A stretch of 64,000 nt of DNA from Hypoxylon rubiginosum. Lineage: Eukaryota > Ascomycota > Sordariomycetes > Xylariales > Hypoxylaceae. The stretch spans positions 1,240,001 to 1,304,000 of the forward strand of contig CADCXA010000031.1 of assembly GCA_902806565.1 (NCBI GenBank). Reading direction: 5' to 3'. Positions 1-13,161 of this stretch are shown here, in pieces. The notes beneath the pieces were generated by a model. The model did not search any database. It was not told the origin of the DNA and was given only the letters and a program-made list of their open reading frames with translations. The position numbers and the translations under genes were made by a program. Numbering within the stretch: position 1 is the stretch's first letter; each line of letters opens with the position of its first letter.

Positions 1-351
1 TGCACGTCAGCACGACAACAGGCGCCACAAAGAGATCATGCCAAACCAAGACTATAAAAGGTCACCAAGAAACAAAGTGCAGTTCCCATAAACTGTCAGG
101 TCAGGATAATCCATAACCTGCATATGCAAGAGGATTCCAGGCCCCAAGGATTCGACAGGAGCTGAAAGTCATCTATCACCTAGGGTGTTACTTAAAGTGT
201 GTTATTTAACTGTAGGTAGCCCAATGCATTTCAGACTGTCCCACTTAGCATCCCTTAAGCTACATACATGGTACGGTTCGTTGCAAGGCATCAAATGCTA
301 GTACCGTATATCGTACTCATCGAATTACCACACAAGCCGCTACCCGTACTA
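1..351. other. Upstream non-coding region
   Basis: No gene is supported here. A TATA-like string lies on the + strand at 51-58, about 300 bases before the first start codon, so it is too far away to be assigned with confidence. An upstream in-frame ATG at 268 exists, but the residues it would add show no domain character. Confidence 0.4.
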
Positions 352-2947
352 ATGGATGAGCGCTACGTAAACACAAGTGCCGCGCCAGGAACAGGAACAG
401 GAACAGGAACAACAATAAGGGGCTCTAGCGTCTCTGAGCAGCCCGCTCCGCCCCAGCTTAGTTGTGCACTTTGTCGGGATCGCAAGCTCAAGTGTGATAA
501 ACTCGATCCTTGCACAAACTGTTCATCGTCGGGCGTCATCTGCGTGCCCGTCTATCGGCGGCGGCTGCCAAGAGGCCGGCACGCACATAAAAATACACCC
601 TGGAACTCATCGCCGCCGCCGCCGCCGCCCTCATTTTTAGGAAACTCTAACCCTGTCCCAGCTTCTAATGTGACTTCTCCGACCCAGACGGATTGCCTGA
701 ACGAACGTATCCGCAGGCTCGAGAGCCTTCTGTTAGAAGCAGGCTCCACGACAGCAGGCGCCGGCCAAAATGCAGCGAAGGCTAGTGAGGAGTCTCGAGA
801 GCTGGTAAGCGAGGCCAGTTGGCTTACATTGCTCTTTGTGCACGACGATCATGTAGACTTGATAAGAAAGACTAACCTAAACTGATGCTCGGTTCAGTCG
901 GTCGGGAGTTTAGACACGCGATCCACCCTTACGAGGAGACCAAGTCTCGCGGCTCGGCGGTCAAATTCTTATTCCAAGAACTTGGTAGAAGAGGTAGGAG
1001 GCTATATTCATATCTATAGATAACCAGTCAACTTAAGCAGGAGTTGTGCTAACCTGTTACGAGTCCCATAGCGACTTAGGCTTCCAGGTGTTATGGAGTT
1101 AGCGCCAGGTGACTATGCAAACGGTGCATCATCGAACTCGGCGCAGGTCGATCCGGTCGACGGCGGCATAACCGTTCTGGGTTTGTTTGGGATGAATAAC
1201 AACCAAGTTGAACCATCATTCCCTCCCAGACAGGTCGGTTTATTTTCTCAGAACAAGGCGGCTGCCGCGCAGCTATGTCAGGTCTACCTTCAGAATGTTG
1301 ACCCGATCGTCAAGATTCTCCACCGTCCATCCCTAAGTAAGTGGATGATACAAGGCGAGAGGTATCTCAGCTATCCAGAAGGGCATGCGGCAGTTGAGGC
1401 CTTGGGTGCGGCCGTGTGCTACGCCGCCGCCAACACCATGACGGAAAGTCGCTGCCAAGCCATGTTTCACGACACCAAGTCCAGCGTCGTAGCAGCCTGT
1501 CGGAGGCCATGCGAGGTCGCCATCGCCAATTCAGGCTTGTTGCTTACGCGAGATCTTACCGTCCTTCAAGCATTTATTCTATACCTTGTAAGTGTCATGA
1601 AAACCCTCCGTCACCTTAGTAGTTGAAGTTCCCGGCCACGACGCTAACATGCTTCGTGGCCATTTACAGATTGGTAAGAGAACAGAAGAGAAAAGCACAG
1701 CAGTTTGGACCCTGCTCGCGCTAGCCGTGAGAATCGCGAAGGGTCTCGGCTTGCACGGCGACCCGGACGAGGATCCCGGACCGAGCGAGATATCATTCTT
1801 CGAACAGCAGATGCGAAAGCGGCTGTGGTTTACCATATGCCTGATGGATTTCCAAGCATCCTTAGCCGAGAAATCAGAGCCGCTCGTTAGCCACGAGGAG
1901 GCAGGATCTTCTCTGTCTTGTGTACAACACGTCAACGATGCCGACTTCGACCTGACCACAACAACCGCAATCCCCGACCGTGAGGGGCTCACTGACACGA
2001 CCTTTGCGCTTATCACGTACCGTGTGCAAATTGTTGGGCGCTTGCTTAACTTCGCTGTGCTCGATGCAACTAGTAACGGCGGCGGCAGCACCAGTAGCAC
2101 ATGCAGCGTAACATCGCTGCCATCCACCATCATATCCACCGACCAGGATAGGCGACAGCAGCACGTCCGACGCTTCGAGCAACAGGCTCTCAGTCTACTA
2201 CACTTTTGCGACCCGGAATCATCCCCTTATGCTTGGTTTACCTGGCACAGCACGCAGTGCTTCGTGGCCGCTGTGCGTTTCTCCGCGCTCCACGAGCGCC
2301 AGCACGCACTCGAGCTTCGGCTGCTCGGATCACAGCCGCCCTCGCCCCCTGAGACTGGGGGAAAGGGAGACCCCGAACTGCTGCGCCGGGCGCTGCACCA
2401 TTTAGAGAAAGTGCAGCTGATGCGTACGGATCCCCGCGGTGAGGGCTATCGCTGGTATGTCACGATCCCTCGGACCGCGCTCGCCACGGCCATCGGCGAG
2501 TGCAACGCCTGCGCCGACGCCACTCTGATTCGCCGCGCTTGGCCACTGCTCGAGACTTTGTACCAGAACCACGAGAGCGCGGTGGTTTCGCGCCAAAGTG
2601 GCGGTTGCGTTGGTAATGATCCGTCCCAGGACAGCGAGTCCCTGACACAGCTGATGCACCAGACCCGCGAAAGGCTGGCGATGCTCGTGCAAGGACTCGT
2701 GCAAGGAGGTGATCAGGAGGTGAGCGGGGGCCAGAATACTCTCAGGACTGCCCGTGCCCCTTTGTCGGCACCGCTACCAACACCCACCATGGGCGGCGCT
2801 ATTTCCGGCGAGATTCCGAACGAGTTAACTAGTGCAACAAGCACTTCGCCTATATCCTCGAGTATGGACTTCGAGACGTCATATGCGGCATCGATTCAGC
2901 TGCTCTCGCAGCAGATGGAGTGGGACCCGGTCTCTTTCTCGTTGTAA
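352..2947 (+). CDS. Zn2Cys6 transcription factor (cluster regulator 1)
   Basis: Proposed exons are 352-804, 898-993, 1072-1587 and 1670-2947, all in phase and giving about 780 residues. The N-terminus has a Zn2Cys6 binuclear cluster (CALCRDRKLKC, then CTNC and a final Cys, about residues 38-64) that binds DNA in the nucleus. A basic stretch follows, then a long middle region of the fungal-specific transcription factor type. A GT-repeat-like tract (TGTGTGT in the protein) precedes the zinc cluster. ATG 352 was chosen over the in-frame ATG 268 because the extra residues look unstructured. Being at the cluster edge next to the aldolase gene, it is a candidate pathway-specific activator, one of the two VrtR positions; I cannot say which. 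Splice sites of introns 1-3 show good GT and branch-point signals. Confidence 0.8.
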
Positions 2948-3825
2948 GGCTAGGCTGTGATAGCTGGCGATTCGCTGCCCATCGCAGCGCCAGTTTAATA
3001 TCGCGGTTTCATCAGACATGTAGGAGCTTCGCTACAGTTTCTAGGATATACATCTCAGCCTAGCTAGAAAACAGAGCATACGTGTACATCGTGGTAGCTT
3101 TAAAATATATGAAATGAAACCCGTCCCTTGCCCCTCGAGATATAAATCCAATATGTCTCCTTTCCGATAGTCGCCCTACCCAATGTCTGAGAAATCGAAA
3201 TTTTCGGGTCGTACACCTATAAAGCTTTCGGGCCCGTACAATGAAGCTTTTCGGGAGGCACGGGACGTTCTTGGTGCTTAGCTAATGGCGGTTCACTTTC
3301 CCAGTTGGGACGACTCGCAGAAAACAAGCACGGGTGTGGAAGGAGATTGGCGGTATGCATGTGTCAAACGCCTCTCTGTACGGGGAACATAGTCATACCA
3401 CATACAATCCTATCGTATGCTGTGCTACCTACCTCTCTCGTCCGCTCCATATAGGGTGGTGCGCTCCCTGGTGCGACATTTATGCACGCTGCAAGTGAAG
3501 CAAGGTTCTCGTCAGCTGTGGCTTTCATCTCCAGGCCCCGATTAAAATCCGACCGAGGACATAGGCTATTGAGCCTTCGCTAGATAATTTCTTTCGGGCT
3601 TGGAAACGCCCTGCTATATCCGGCGTCTAGCTCATGGTGGTTTCACTCGACCACAGACTTACGTGAAAGTATGAGGTAGATGTATCCAGCGGAGAAAGGA
3701 GAACGACTAGAAGTAGCTGACACTAAGTTAACGAGGCCTGTCCCTCTTAATGGAAGTCCAACGATCTTCACGTGCTGGCCTGAGTCATATAAATAGTTCA
3801 AGTTGATATCTGCCAAGAACCGGCC
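2948..3825. other. Intergenic region with aldolase promoter
   Basis: This 878-base gap between two + strand genes contains no credible coding frame. Short direct repeats of an AAGCTTTCGGG-like string occur near 3221-3254. The downstream part must carry the promoter of the threonine aldolase gene. Confidence 0.5.
3788..3795 (+). promoter_or_regulatory. TATA box of the aldolase gene
   Basis: TATAAATA lies 31 bases before the ATG at 3826. The spacing suggests a very short 5' leader. Confidence 0.5.
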
Positions 3826-5035
3826 ATGGAGATCAATGGTACTGCAGCTCTAGCTGAGGAAGAAGTGTTCGTCAACGAAAAGGCTAATGGCATGGTCGAA
3901 AACGTGTGCGATGTCGAGGCAAACAACTGGAGCAAGCCAGGCCCGGCAGCATTCGACTTTCGCAGTGAGTACTTCCTGAGGCTATGTCATACAAATCGTA
4001 TTCATATTTGACCGAACGGCAGGCGACGTAACGACAACGCCAACAAGCCGCATGCTCTCCGCCATCGCCTCCACCACCCTGCTCGACGATGACTTCCGCC
4101 AGGATACCACGACGCTCGACCTCGAGTCCTGGATCGCCGAGTTGGCCGGCAAGGAAGCCGGCCTCCTCGTGCTGAGCGGCACCATGGGCAACCAGCTCAG
4201 CATCCGCACCCACCTGCAGTGCCCGCCCCACGGCGTGCTCTGCGACCGCCGGGCCCACGTCGTCACCCACGAGGCCGGCGGCGTCGCGAGCCTGTCCGGG
4301 GCCCTGGCGGTGCCCGTCGAGCCGGCCGCGAACGGGCGGTACCTGACGCTGGAGGACCTGCAGGGGAAGGCGGTCGTGGGCCCGGGCCTGCACGTCACCG
4401 ACTGCCCGACCCGCCTCGTCTCGCTCGAGATCCCGCTTGGCGGCGTCGTGCTCCCGCTGGCCGAGTGCCGCCGCATCAGCCGGTGGGCCCGCGACCGGGG
4501 CCTGGCCATGCACCTCGACGGCGCGCGACTGTGGGAGGCCGTCGCCGCGGGCGCGGGCTCGCTGCGCGACTACTGCGCCTGCTTCGACAGCGTCAGCCTC
4601 TGCTTCTCCAAGGGGCTCGGGGCGCCCATCGGCTCCATGATCGTGGGCGGGCTCGCGTTCCGCGAGCGCGCCCGCTGGATCCGGAAGAGCATCGGCGGCG
4701 GGCTGCGCCAGGCCGGCGTGGTGAGCGCCGCCGCCAGGGTCGCCGTGAAGGATACCTTCCTCGGCGGCAAGCTGGAGGGCTCGCACCGTCGGGCGCGAGA
4801 TATCGCTAGGTTGTGGGAGGGTCTCGGGGGGAAGACTGTGTATCCGGTTGAAACGAACATGGTGTGGCTGGATCTCGGCCCCACAGGGTTGAGCGAGGAG
4901 GATTTCGTGAAGTACGGAGAGAGGTTTGGGCTGAAGCTCATGGGGGCGAGATTGGTGGTGCACTATCAGATCGGCAATGAAGCAGTGCAGAGGCTCAAGA
5001 GCTTGATGCAGGCAGTGCTAGGCAGGACGGAGTGA
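3826..5035 (+). CDS. vrtJ: Threonine aldolase family PLP enzyme (VrtJ-like)
   Basis: Two exons (3826-3964, 4023-5035) give 383 residues, about 30 longer than bacterial L-threonine aldolases at the N-terminus. The fold-type I PLP pattern is clear: FDFRSDVTTTPT at the start of the catalytic domain, a LSGTMGNQ segment, a HLDGARLW motif, and the Schiff-base lysine in FSKGLGAPIG (about Lys243). Family members cleave threonine to glycine and acetaldehyde. In viridicatumtoxin biosynthesis VrtJ is proposed to help supply malonamate, precursor of the amide-bearing starter unit, for the VrtB ligase; that role is inference here. Coding sequence is very GC-rich with strong third-position bias compared with the regulator upstream. 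It is the third of four plus/minus genes leading into the PKS. Confidence 0.87.
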
Positions 5036-5532
5036 CATAATGATGGCGAAGGCATTATGAAGTAGTATAGTTTCTAGAAATGAGACGTCCATCCTTCTAC
5101 GAATGGCCGGCCTAATCCTTTAGTCGAGTTGGTTTGCTATGATATTACTCTCACATTTGTTCAAGGGACGTCTACCAGGTAGGTAGGCAGTAATTTCAGT
5201 GGCCCGCGCAGATGACGTGGAAGTTACACTCGCCGAATTGTACCTTGCCGCCTTCGCTGCTGGGTTTTACGATGTCCCCTGCAAGCTTGCAGCCATCAGG
5301 GGTATCAATACGCTCCGTAGACTAATACGATCGCATCAAGCATTCCAAGGCATGGTTTTCCACACCATGCCTCCACAGGCAATAACCGCGTGAGTTTAGA
5401 AGGGTTTCACAGGCGTAGGCATATATGAACTTGCTTTTATCTGCACAGAAGCGCAAACTTGACGCAGTTGATAAATGAAATGCGACATAACTCAGTCAGG
5501 TTCTTCTGACTCTACATCAAGGTACGCGTAGT
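5036..5532. other. Convergent intergenic region
   Basis: This gap lies between the 3' ends of the aldolase and oxygenase genes. A 64-codon open frame at 5199-5393 has an alanine/leucine-rich start but no recognisable domain and may be a decayed gene fragment. No other feature is seen. Confidence 0.4.
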
Positions 5533-6657
5533 TCAAGCTACGATCAGGCTTTCGCCGCGTTCCATACCGCCGGTTAAGATGGGAACCCTCTCCTGCTGCT
5601 CGTGCGGCTCCCTAAAGACGTCGAACTTCTCGTCATGCCACGCCTTGGCCGAGACGGTCCGGCCCGTGCTGTCCTCGAACTCGACTTCGTTCTTGGCCCT
5701 CAGGAAGTAGGCGATGCTGCTGCGATCCTCGTGCTGGAGCCCCCGGGTGGGGATCACGCGGTGCACCGCCGAGCGCAGCCTCCTCCCCGAGAGGAAACAC
5801 AGCGTGTCGCCCACGTTGATGACGGCGTGGTTCGGCTTCGGCGCCACGAACTGCCAACCGGCGGGGTCTCTGGACAACACTTGTAGGCCCCACTGTTGGC
5901 ATAGGAGAAAGGTAAGAGTGCCGAGGTCCGTGTGCTTGCCGTGGCCAATGCCGACGCTGGGGGTTTCCTGCTTTGGGTAGCGGAACATGGCGAGCGTGGT
6001 GAGGGACGGGTGATTATCTTGGTGGAACGACGCCAGGTTCGTCTGCATGCCGAAGGCCTCGGAGAGAGCAAAGTCAAATTGGCGCAGTATAGTCATAACG
6101 ACTTCATGGGCGGCATTGCTGAACCGCAGAAAGAGTGAGTGGTTGGCGGCGATCACAGGAGCGAGTGCGTTGCTCTTTTCAAGTACCTCTTCCCTTGAAG
6201 CCTATTCGCGAGTCAAGTCAGAAACTGGTTGCTATAGCAACGTGTGTTGATTTGATACCTTTAGTGATTCATAATAGTCTGGCAGCTCTTTAACAGCGCC
6301 AGATGATGTCGCGACTGGTTCATAGCTAGAGGTATTCAGCCTACGTATCTAGAAGGTCTGCCGGCAACATCTACGCTTGAATGGTACGCACCCATGTGTG
6401 TCACTATTCCGGCTGTCTCTCATCTTTTCCTCGATATCTAGATGAAAGTACTGGGTCATGATGTCCAGCACAGCCTTCCAGTCCTGTATAAAGGTCTTGT
6501 CGGAGCTCAAGTCAAGATAGAAGAATCCTTGGTCTTGGCCAGCTTGGAGAAGCTTTCTCTGTTGATCTCCATCTTTCTCCTTCAAGCGCGCCCAGTCCAG
6601 TGTGTGGAAAGAAGCTTCCCCTAAGAGGGACTCATCATAAGATGACTTGGAAGCCAT
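5533..6657 (-). CDS. vrtI: 2-oxoglutarate/Fe(II) dioxygenase (VrtI-like)
   Basis: Exons on the minus strand are 6657-6392, 6325-6259 and 6201-5533, giving 333 residues, typical of the isopenicillin-N-synthase-like family. The middle 67-base exon restores a GYEPVATSSG segment expected between the N-terminal DIOX_N part and the catalytic jelly roll. Iron ligands are visible as HTD (about His201 and Asp203) and His in SAVHRVIP (about His258); an RSS motif (about Arg271) should bind 2-oxoglutarate. VrtI is proposed to share with the FAD enzyme VrtH the C12a hydroxylation of the tetracyclic core; the exact position here is inferred. It is divergently transcribed from the PKS and probably shares its promoter region. 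Confidence 0.87.
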
Positions 6658-7502
6658 GTTGAACGTAGAGGATGGTCTTTTTGGGAAACGTAGGGGTATG
6701 AAATGGCTACAAGACTGAAATGAAAGAGTTAACCGAATCTAGCACGAGGGATTCTAGATGCCGGTTGAGAGACTACAGTACTATATCATCGCCACTCTTT
6801 GCGCTTGCTTGTACTGTTTTTCTTAATAAACTTCCACTCGGACAGTGAAAGATACACCCGGAAAGTGTTAGATCAGCCCATCGTCCCGTTGATGTCAAGC
6901 AATTCGGAGTTGTCTAAGTGTATACTTGTTAGCTCAAAATAATGTAAATACGTGACACGGTACTACACGAATATTCCTCCATGACGGCCGGGTGTCGAGT
7001 TCTCGGGTTTTAAATTTGAGCTGCATGGGGGCGGCGTACGTGAGGTCAAAGGCCAAACCCCGGCAGCTCGCACACTCCTGCTGAGCTTTTTCTTACGCCC
7101 AGACAGCGCAGGATGCAAAACCTCCAAGTCTATGCACTTTCAAGTGTAGATAGATGGACTTTGACACGAGATACTGCTGGTGATTCTGTCCTAAATCGGA
7201 GTCTGGAACTTAGCCTTGCTCGAGTAGAGCTTTCACCATTTAGTCGCCTCAAAATCCGTGCGCATCGTAGGTCCTGGTTGAATACACTATAACCAATGCG
7301 ACGCTCCTGTTATAATATATCATACACAAGAATAATGAATTGTCGTTATCACAGAATAATCTGTGGGACAGACTGACTTGGCTTCTGGCTTTATATATGA
7401 GGCTACTTGAATTTGAAAGGTAGCAACCTCCTTATATTGCCTCTGCCTATATGCGGCCATATTCGTGATCAAGTCGATCATATATCCTTAGAACCGGTCC
7501 AT
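6658..7502. promoter_or_regulatory. Bidirectional promoter, oxygenase / PKS
   Basis: These 845 bases separate two divergent biosynthetic genes. A TATATA string at 7392-7397 is about 105 bases before the PKS start. A TCGGGTTTT string at 7003-7011 recurs in other promoters of the cluster and is a candidate regulator site. Confidence 0.5.
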
Positions 7503-10500
7503 ATGTCAGATCTTATCGAGGACGAAGTCAAGAGCCGGGAGGAGTGCCAAGTGCAAGACGACCTTCGAGCCAAGCTTGTCTTCTTTGGCAATGAATTCCC
7601 CCATGACGACCTGAAAGAGCTGTTCCGCCGCCTGCACCGAAACACCAAGGACCGGCAGTTCCGGTTATTAGCTACTTTCGTCCAAGAGTCGACACGGGTC
7701 CTGAAGGACGAAATTTCCAAGCTTCCGCAGTTGCTGAAAGACCAGGTGCCTCATTTCGACACGGTCTTGACTCTGACTGAACATGGCGACTTCCGCGAGG
7801 GCGGCCTGGGAGCAGCGATGGAAAGCGTCCTGTTGGTCGTCCTCCAGCTTGGCATGCTCATCGGGTGCGTATTTTTCTTTTTCTCTGTCGCATGTACGGC
7901 ACAATGAGACTGATATTCGGCGAAAATCGCAGACACCACGAGGCTGAAGGCACCGACCTGGATATGAGGCAACACCCAGTCACGCTTGCTGGTCTTAGCA
8001 TAGGCCTCTTTGCCGGGGCGGCAGTGGCCCTGTCGAACACCCTCGTAGATGTGGTGAAAAACGGAGTCGAAAGCCTCCGAATATCCTTTCGCTTGGGGGT
8101 CTATGTTGATGACCTGTCTCGCAAGCTTGAAGCGCCCCAGCCAGACGGAACGCTCCAGAGCTGGGCCCACGTGGTCACAGGATTGCCGCAGGACGCCGTC
8201 CAAGACGAACTGTCCAAGTACAATACAGATTCTGCAACCCCCGTTCTCACCAAGGTTTTCATTAGTGCGGCAGACAAGTCCTCGGTCAGTGTCAGCGGGC
8301 CGCCATCACGACTTAAAGCGGCTTTTCAGCACTCTCATGACCTCAGATACTCCAAATCCTTTCCGCTGCCGGTCTATGATGGCCTGTGCCACGCGTCGCA
8401 TATTTACGGAGTCGAAGATATGGAGGCCGTTCTGAACAAGCCAGAGTCGCTGATCTCTCTTTCGCGTCCCGTGCAGCTGCGTCTGCTCTCGTCGCGGACG
8501 GGGAAGCCCTTTACGGCCACAACGGCCGGGGAGTTATTTGCAGAGATCACCATGGAGCTGATCACGGGAACAATTTACCTGGACAACATCACCGCAACCA
8601 TCTTGGACAGCATAGATTTGAACCAAGCCATATCTAGACAGTGTCAGGCGGACTACTTCCGCAACTCGATAGTTCTTGTGGGCATCTTGGAAGCTATCCA
8701 GAAGAAATTCCCCAACGTCGAGCTGTCACGACACGACATGATCGACTGGGTATATAAAGACTTTGGCGAGCGGCGTCCCAGCTCGACGGCTTGCTCGAAA
8801 ATAGCTATCGTCGGAATGTCTTGCCGCATGCCGGGTGGTGCAAACGACCTTGACCTTTTCTGGTCACTGCTTGAACATGGCCGCGATGCGCATACAAAAG
8901 TGCCCCCGGATCGGTTCGACCTGGCCGCGCATTACGATCCTACCGGCCAAGTCGAAAATGCTACACAGACGGAGTACGGGAATTTCATCGACCGACCGGG
9001 CTATTTCGACGCCGGGTTTTTTACCATGTCCCCTAGAGAGGTCAGTTAAGATATCGTTTTCTCCTGGGTTTACAACTCCAACTAACTTTGTAATAGGCTG
9101 AGCAGACGGACCCGATGCAGCGCCTTGCACTCGTGACGGCGTACGAAGCTATGGAGATGGCAGGCCTTGTTCCGGGTCGCACGGCGTCGACCCGCCCGGA
9201 CCGCATCGGTACATGCTACGGCCAGGCAAGTGACGACTGGCGCGAGCTCAACGCATCGCAAAACATCGGCACGTACGCGGTCCCGGGCGGAGTAAGGGGG
9301 TTTACCACGGGCCGCATTAACTACTTCTTTAAGTTCTCGGGCCCGTCATTTAATATCGACACGGCCTGTTCTAGCTCGATGGCTGCCGTACACACTGCCT
9401 GCTCGATGCTATGGGGCGGCGAGACTGATGTGATGATTGCGGGTGGGCTTAACGTGATTACAGATCCAGATAATTACGCCGGCTTATGCAATGCTTACTT
9501 TTTGTCCAAGACGGGCCAATGTAAGGTTTGGGATAAGGATGCCGACGGATATTGCCGCGCTGAGGGGGTTGGTTCGATCGTATTGAAACGGCTGGAAGAT
9601 GCCGAGGCTGACAATGACAATATCTTGGCTGTGGTATTGTCAGCCGCTACGAACCATTCCGCAGATGCCATCTCGATCACCCACCCGCACGCCGGGGCGC
9701 AGCGGGCCAACTACAAACAGGTCCTACAGAGAGCCGGAATCAATCCTTTGGATGTGAGCTTTGTCGAAATGCACGGCACCGGCACCCAGGCCGGCGACGC
9801 CATCGAGTCCGAGTCGGTGCTGGATGTGTTTGCTCCGCTTACGCCGCGCCGGCGGCCCGATCAGCGGCTACACCTTGGTGCCGTCAAGAGCAATATTGGA
9901 CACGGTGAGGCGGCTGCGGGCGTTACGTCGCTAATCAAGGTCCTGCTTTGTTTCCAGAATAGCAAAATCCCACCCCATATTGGTATTAAGACGGAAGTCA
10001 ACCCAACCATACCAAAGGACCTGGAGAAGCGCAATACTGGACTGGCAATGGAGCTGACGCCGTGGCCGCAGCCGGCGGGGAAGAAGCGGCTTGCGATGGT
10101 AAACTCATTTGGTGCACACGGCGGAAACACGACGGTGCTATTAGAAGATGCGCCGGAACGGAAAGGGGGCCGAGTCGATGAAGACAGTAGTGCAGGCACT
10201 CGCTCCATGCACCCCATCATGCTGTCAGCCAGGAGTAAGAAGTCACTAGAAGCCAATATGCGGAACATGCTGTCCTATCTGGAGAGATACCCAGATACTA
10301 ACCCTGCCGATCTGTCGTATACAACGAGCGCTCGGCGCATGCACCATAACCTGCGCGTCGCCACATGTGTGTCTAGCATTACTGGACTGCAGAAGTTCCT
10401 CCGCTCATCGCTAGAGAACAAGACATTTGCCAATGTCTGGCCAGTCCCGTCTGATGCACCCTCGGTCGTGCTCACCTTCACTGGCCAGGGCACGTCCTAC

Positions 10501-13161
10501 CGCGGCGTTCGCCAGGCACTGTTCGATGATTTCCCGTCTTTTCGCACCCAGGTTCTGCAGCTCGATAGGCTGGTTCAGCGTTTAGGATTTCCCTCAGTTG
10601 TGCCTGCGATCACTGGTAGTGACGAAGATGAAGTCGACTCCCCCGTGACCAGTCAACTGAGCATTGTTGTGCTCGAGCTCGCTCTCGCCCGTTTCTGGTC
10701 GCAACTTGGGATCAAGCCTAGCGCGGTGATTGGCCACAGCCTGGGTGAATACTCGGCTCTCGCCGTCGCCGGCGTTCTATCAGCTGCCGATGTGCTATGG
10801 CTCGTTGGCCGTCGTGCTCAGTTGACGGAGAGGCTATGCGTGGCTGGTAGCCATATAATGCTCTCGGTCCTGGCATCGCCCGACGATATTGAACGGATGG
10901 TACGAAGTGATACCAAGACGACCAACGTACACTATGAAGTATCGTGCCGGAACGCTCACGAGGATACTGTTCTCGGGGGTGCTCGGGAGGATATGGACGC
11001 GATTCGCCAAATTCTCGAGGAGAACACCTACAAGTGTACGATACTGGATATACCCTTTGCCTTTCACACGGCACAGATGGAAGGTGTGTTGGATGAGCTC
11101 GAGAAGATGGCTGCGAAAATACCCTTCAAGGCACCCAGTATCCCCGTGTTGTCGACCCTGCTCGGTACCGCTGTATTCGACGGCAAAACCATTAATGCGG
11201 CGTACTTGCGAAATCAAACACGTAACGCGGTAAACTTTGTCGACGCTATCGAGTCCGCGCAGGACCTAGGTATGGTTGATGACAAGACAGTGTGGGTTGA
11301 TTGTGGCCCACACCCCGTATGCGTGAACTTCGTGCGAAAGATAATACCTCAGGCACGCGTTGCCTCCTCGTGCCGTCGCAACGAGGACAACATGACGACC
11401 ATTTCCAAGAGTCTTATCACGCTACATCTGGCTGGAGTAACACCGCTCTGGAACGAGTATTTCCGACCCCATGAGCAGTCTTACACGTTGCTTAACAATC
11501 TGCCGAAGTACGGCTGGAACGAGACGAACTACTGGATTCCTTACATTGGCACGTGGACGCTAGATAAAGCGCATCTGAAGTACGGCGGGCAATTCCTCCC
11601 CAGCGGTGGTAATAAGGGGGTCGAATCACCTTCGAGTTCATCGACTCTGCGAACGTCTCTCATCCACCAAGTCACGGCCGAGACATTCGACATCGAAGCT
11701 GGAACTGGCATGCTTCACATTCTTTCTGACCTGCAACACCCAGAGTTCCTCGAGGCGGTTCATGGTCACAAGATGAATAATTGCGGCGTCGCCACCTCGT
11801 CCATCTGGACCGACATGGCTCTGAGCGTGGGCGAGTACCTGTACCGCCAGCTTGACCCACAAGCCAGAGACGAAGACTTGCTTATGAATGTCAGCGCCCT
11901 AGAGGTCCTGCATGCCCAGGTCGCCAAAAAATCCAAGAAGAGCACCCAGCCGCTTGCGCTAGAGGCGAATTTCGACAGGGCCGCACGGCGTGTGTCGCTC
12001 GCCTGGTTTAATGTCGACGCCGCAACGGGCTCTCGCGCCGTCGAGTCTTTCGCATCCGCAGTAGTCCGGTACGAAGACGCTAGGACCTGGCGCGCTGAGT
12101 GGGACCGATTAACTCACCTCGTGCGCGGACGCATCGAGTCGTTAAATGCCATGGTAGCCACGGGGACAGCCAGCAGATTGTCCAAACCACTCGCGTACGC
12201 GTTATTCACGAATGTAGTCGATTACGCGGACCGATACCGTGGAATAGACGGCGTGGTCATGCATGGGCACGAGGCCTACGCCGATGTCACGCTCGAGCCG
12301 GAACGCCACGGAACCTGGCACACGCCGCCGCACTGGATTGACAGTGTCTGTCATCTAGCGGGGCTGGTCATGAATGGGAGTATGGACACGTCGGATACGC
12401 GGGAATACTTCTACGTGACACCTGGGAGCGACTCGTTCCGTTTGCTGAAACCGTTAGAGCCAGGAGCGAAGTACCAAAGCTACGTGCGCATGTTTCCCCT
12501 GCCGCAGCAGACGGAGGGGGGTAATGGTATGCTGATGTACGCGGGCGATGTGTATATCTTGCAAGACGACGCGATTGTGGGCGTGCTAAATCAAATCCGG
12601 TTCCGGCGCGTACCGCGATTGTTAATGAATCGCTTCTTTTCGCCGCCATCCGAGTCTAGTAGTGCAGCTCATGTCGGACAGACAAATGGCGTCAAGCTGC
12701 TAAATCATCAGCCTGTCCGTCCCACCAGGTCACCGACGACCAACGCCACAGCTCTGCAGGTCAAAGTCGATGGAACAACAGTGCATAAACAGCCCAATGG
12801 AGTCTCTCGCCAGAAGAATAATTTAAATAGACCAAAGGTCGAAATCGTCGAGCTGCAGGAGACATCTAGCACAGACACGCCCCTGGCTACTCCGGTCGAG
12901 TCGAACAGGGTCGAGTCATCAGAGGAGACAGAATCCGGCTTGGTAGGGCAATGCCTGCGGATTATAGCGTTTGAGACGAGTCTTGATATGAGCGACCTGA
13001 CACCCGACGCCACGTTCGCGCAGCTTGGAGTCGACTCGCTCATGTCACTCGTTTTATCTGAGAAGTTCCGAGGCGAGCTGGGGATCGAGGTCAAGAGCTC
13101 ACTCTTCTTGGAATGTCCTACGATTGGTGATATGAAAGCCTGGCTGGAGCAAAACTTCTGA
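7503..13161 (+). CDS. vrtA: Non-reducing polyketide synthase, SAT-KS-AT-PT-ACP (VrtA-like)
   Basis: Three exons (7503-7864, 7933-9040, 9097-13161) give 1,844 residues. Domains in order: SAT (about 1-380; GLSIG motif with Ser143 where Cys is usual), KS (from about 409; Cys581 in DTACSSS, His716 in HGTGT, His759 in SNIGHGE), malonyl AT (Ser1038 in GHSLGEYS), product template (His1381 and Asp1572 as likely catalytic pair), a Ser/Thr-rich linker and one ACP (Ser1804 in LGVDSL). The protein ends just after the ACP, with no TE, CLC, reductase or methyltransferase domain. That layout matches anthraquinone/tetracycline-type NR-PKSs released in trans by a metallo-beta-lactamase-type thioesterase, encoded at 24407-25492. 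VrtA is proposed to start from malonamoyl-CoA and add eight malonyl units; that is family knowledge, not visible in the sequence. Confidence 0.93.

Noticed and set aside
3884..4963. Long minus-strand open frame (359 codons) across the aldolase gene
   Set aside because: It is a mirror of the GC-rich threonine aldolase frame, with Arg/Ala/Gly-rich composition and no domain; the + strand has a complete PLP enzyme.
5199..5393. 64-codon frame between aldolase and oxygenase genes
   Set aside because: It is too short, has no homologous motif, and lies in the 3' region of two convergent genes.
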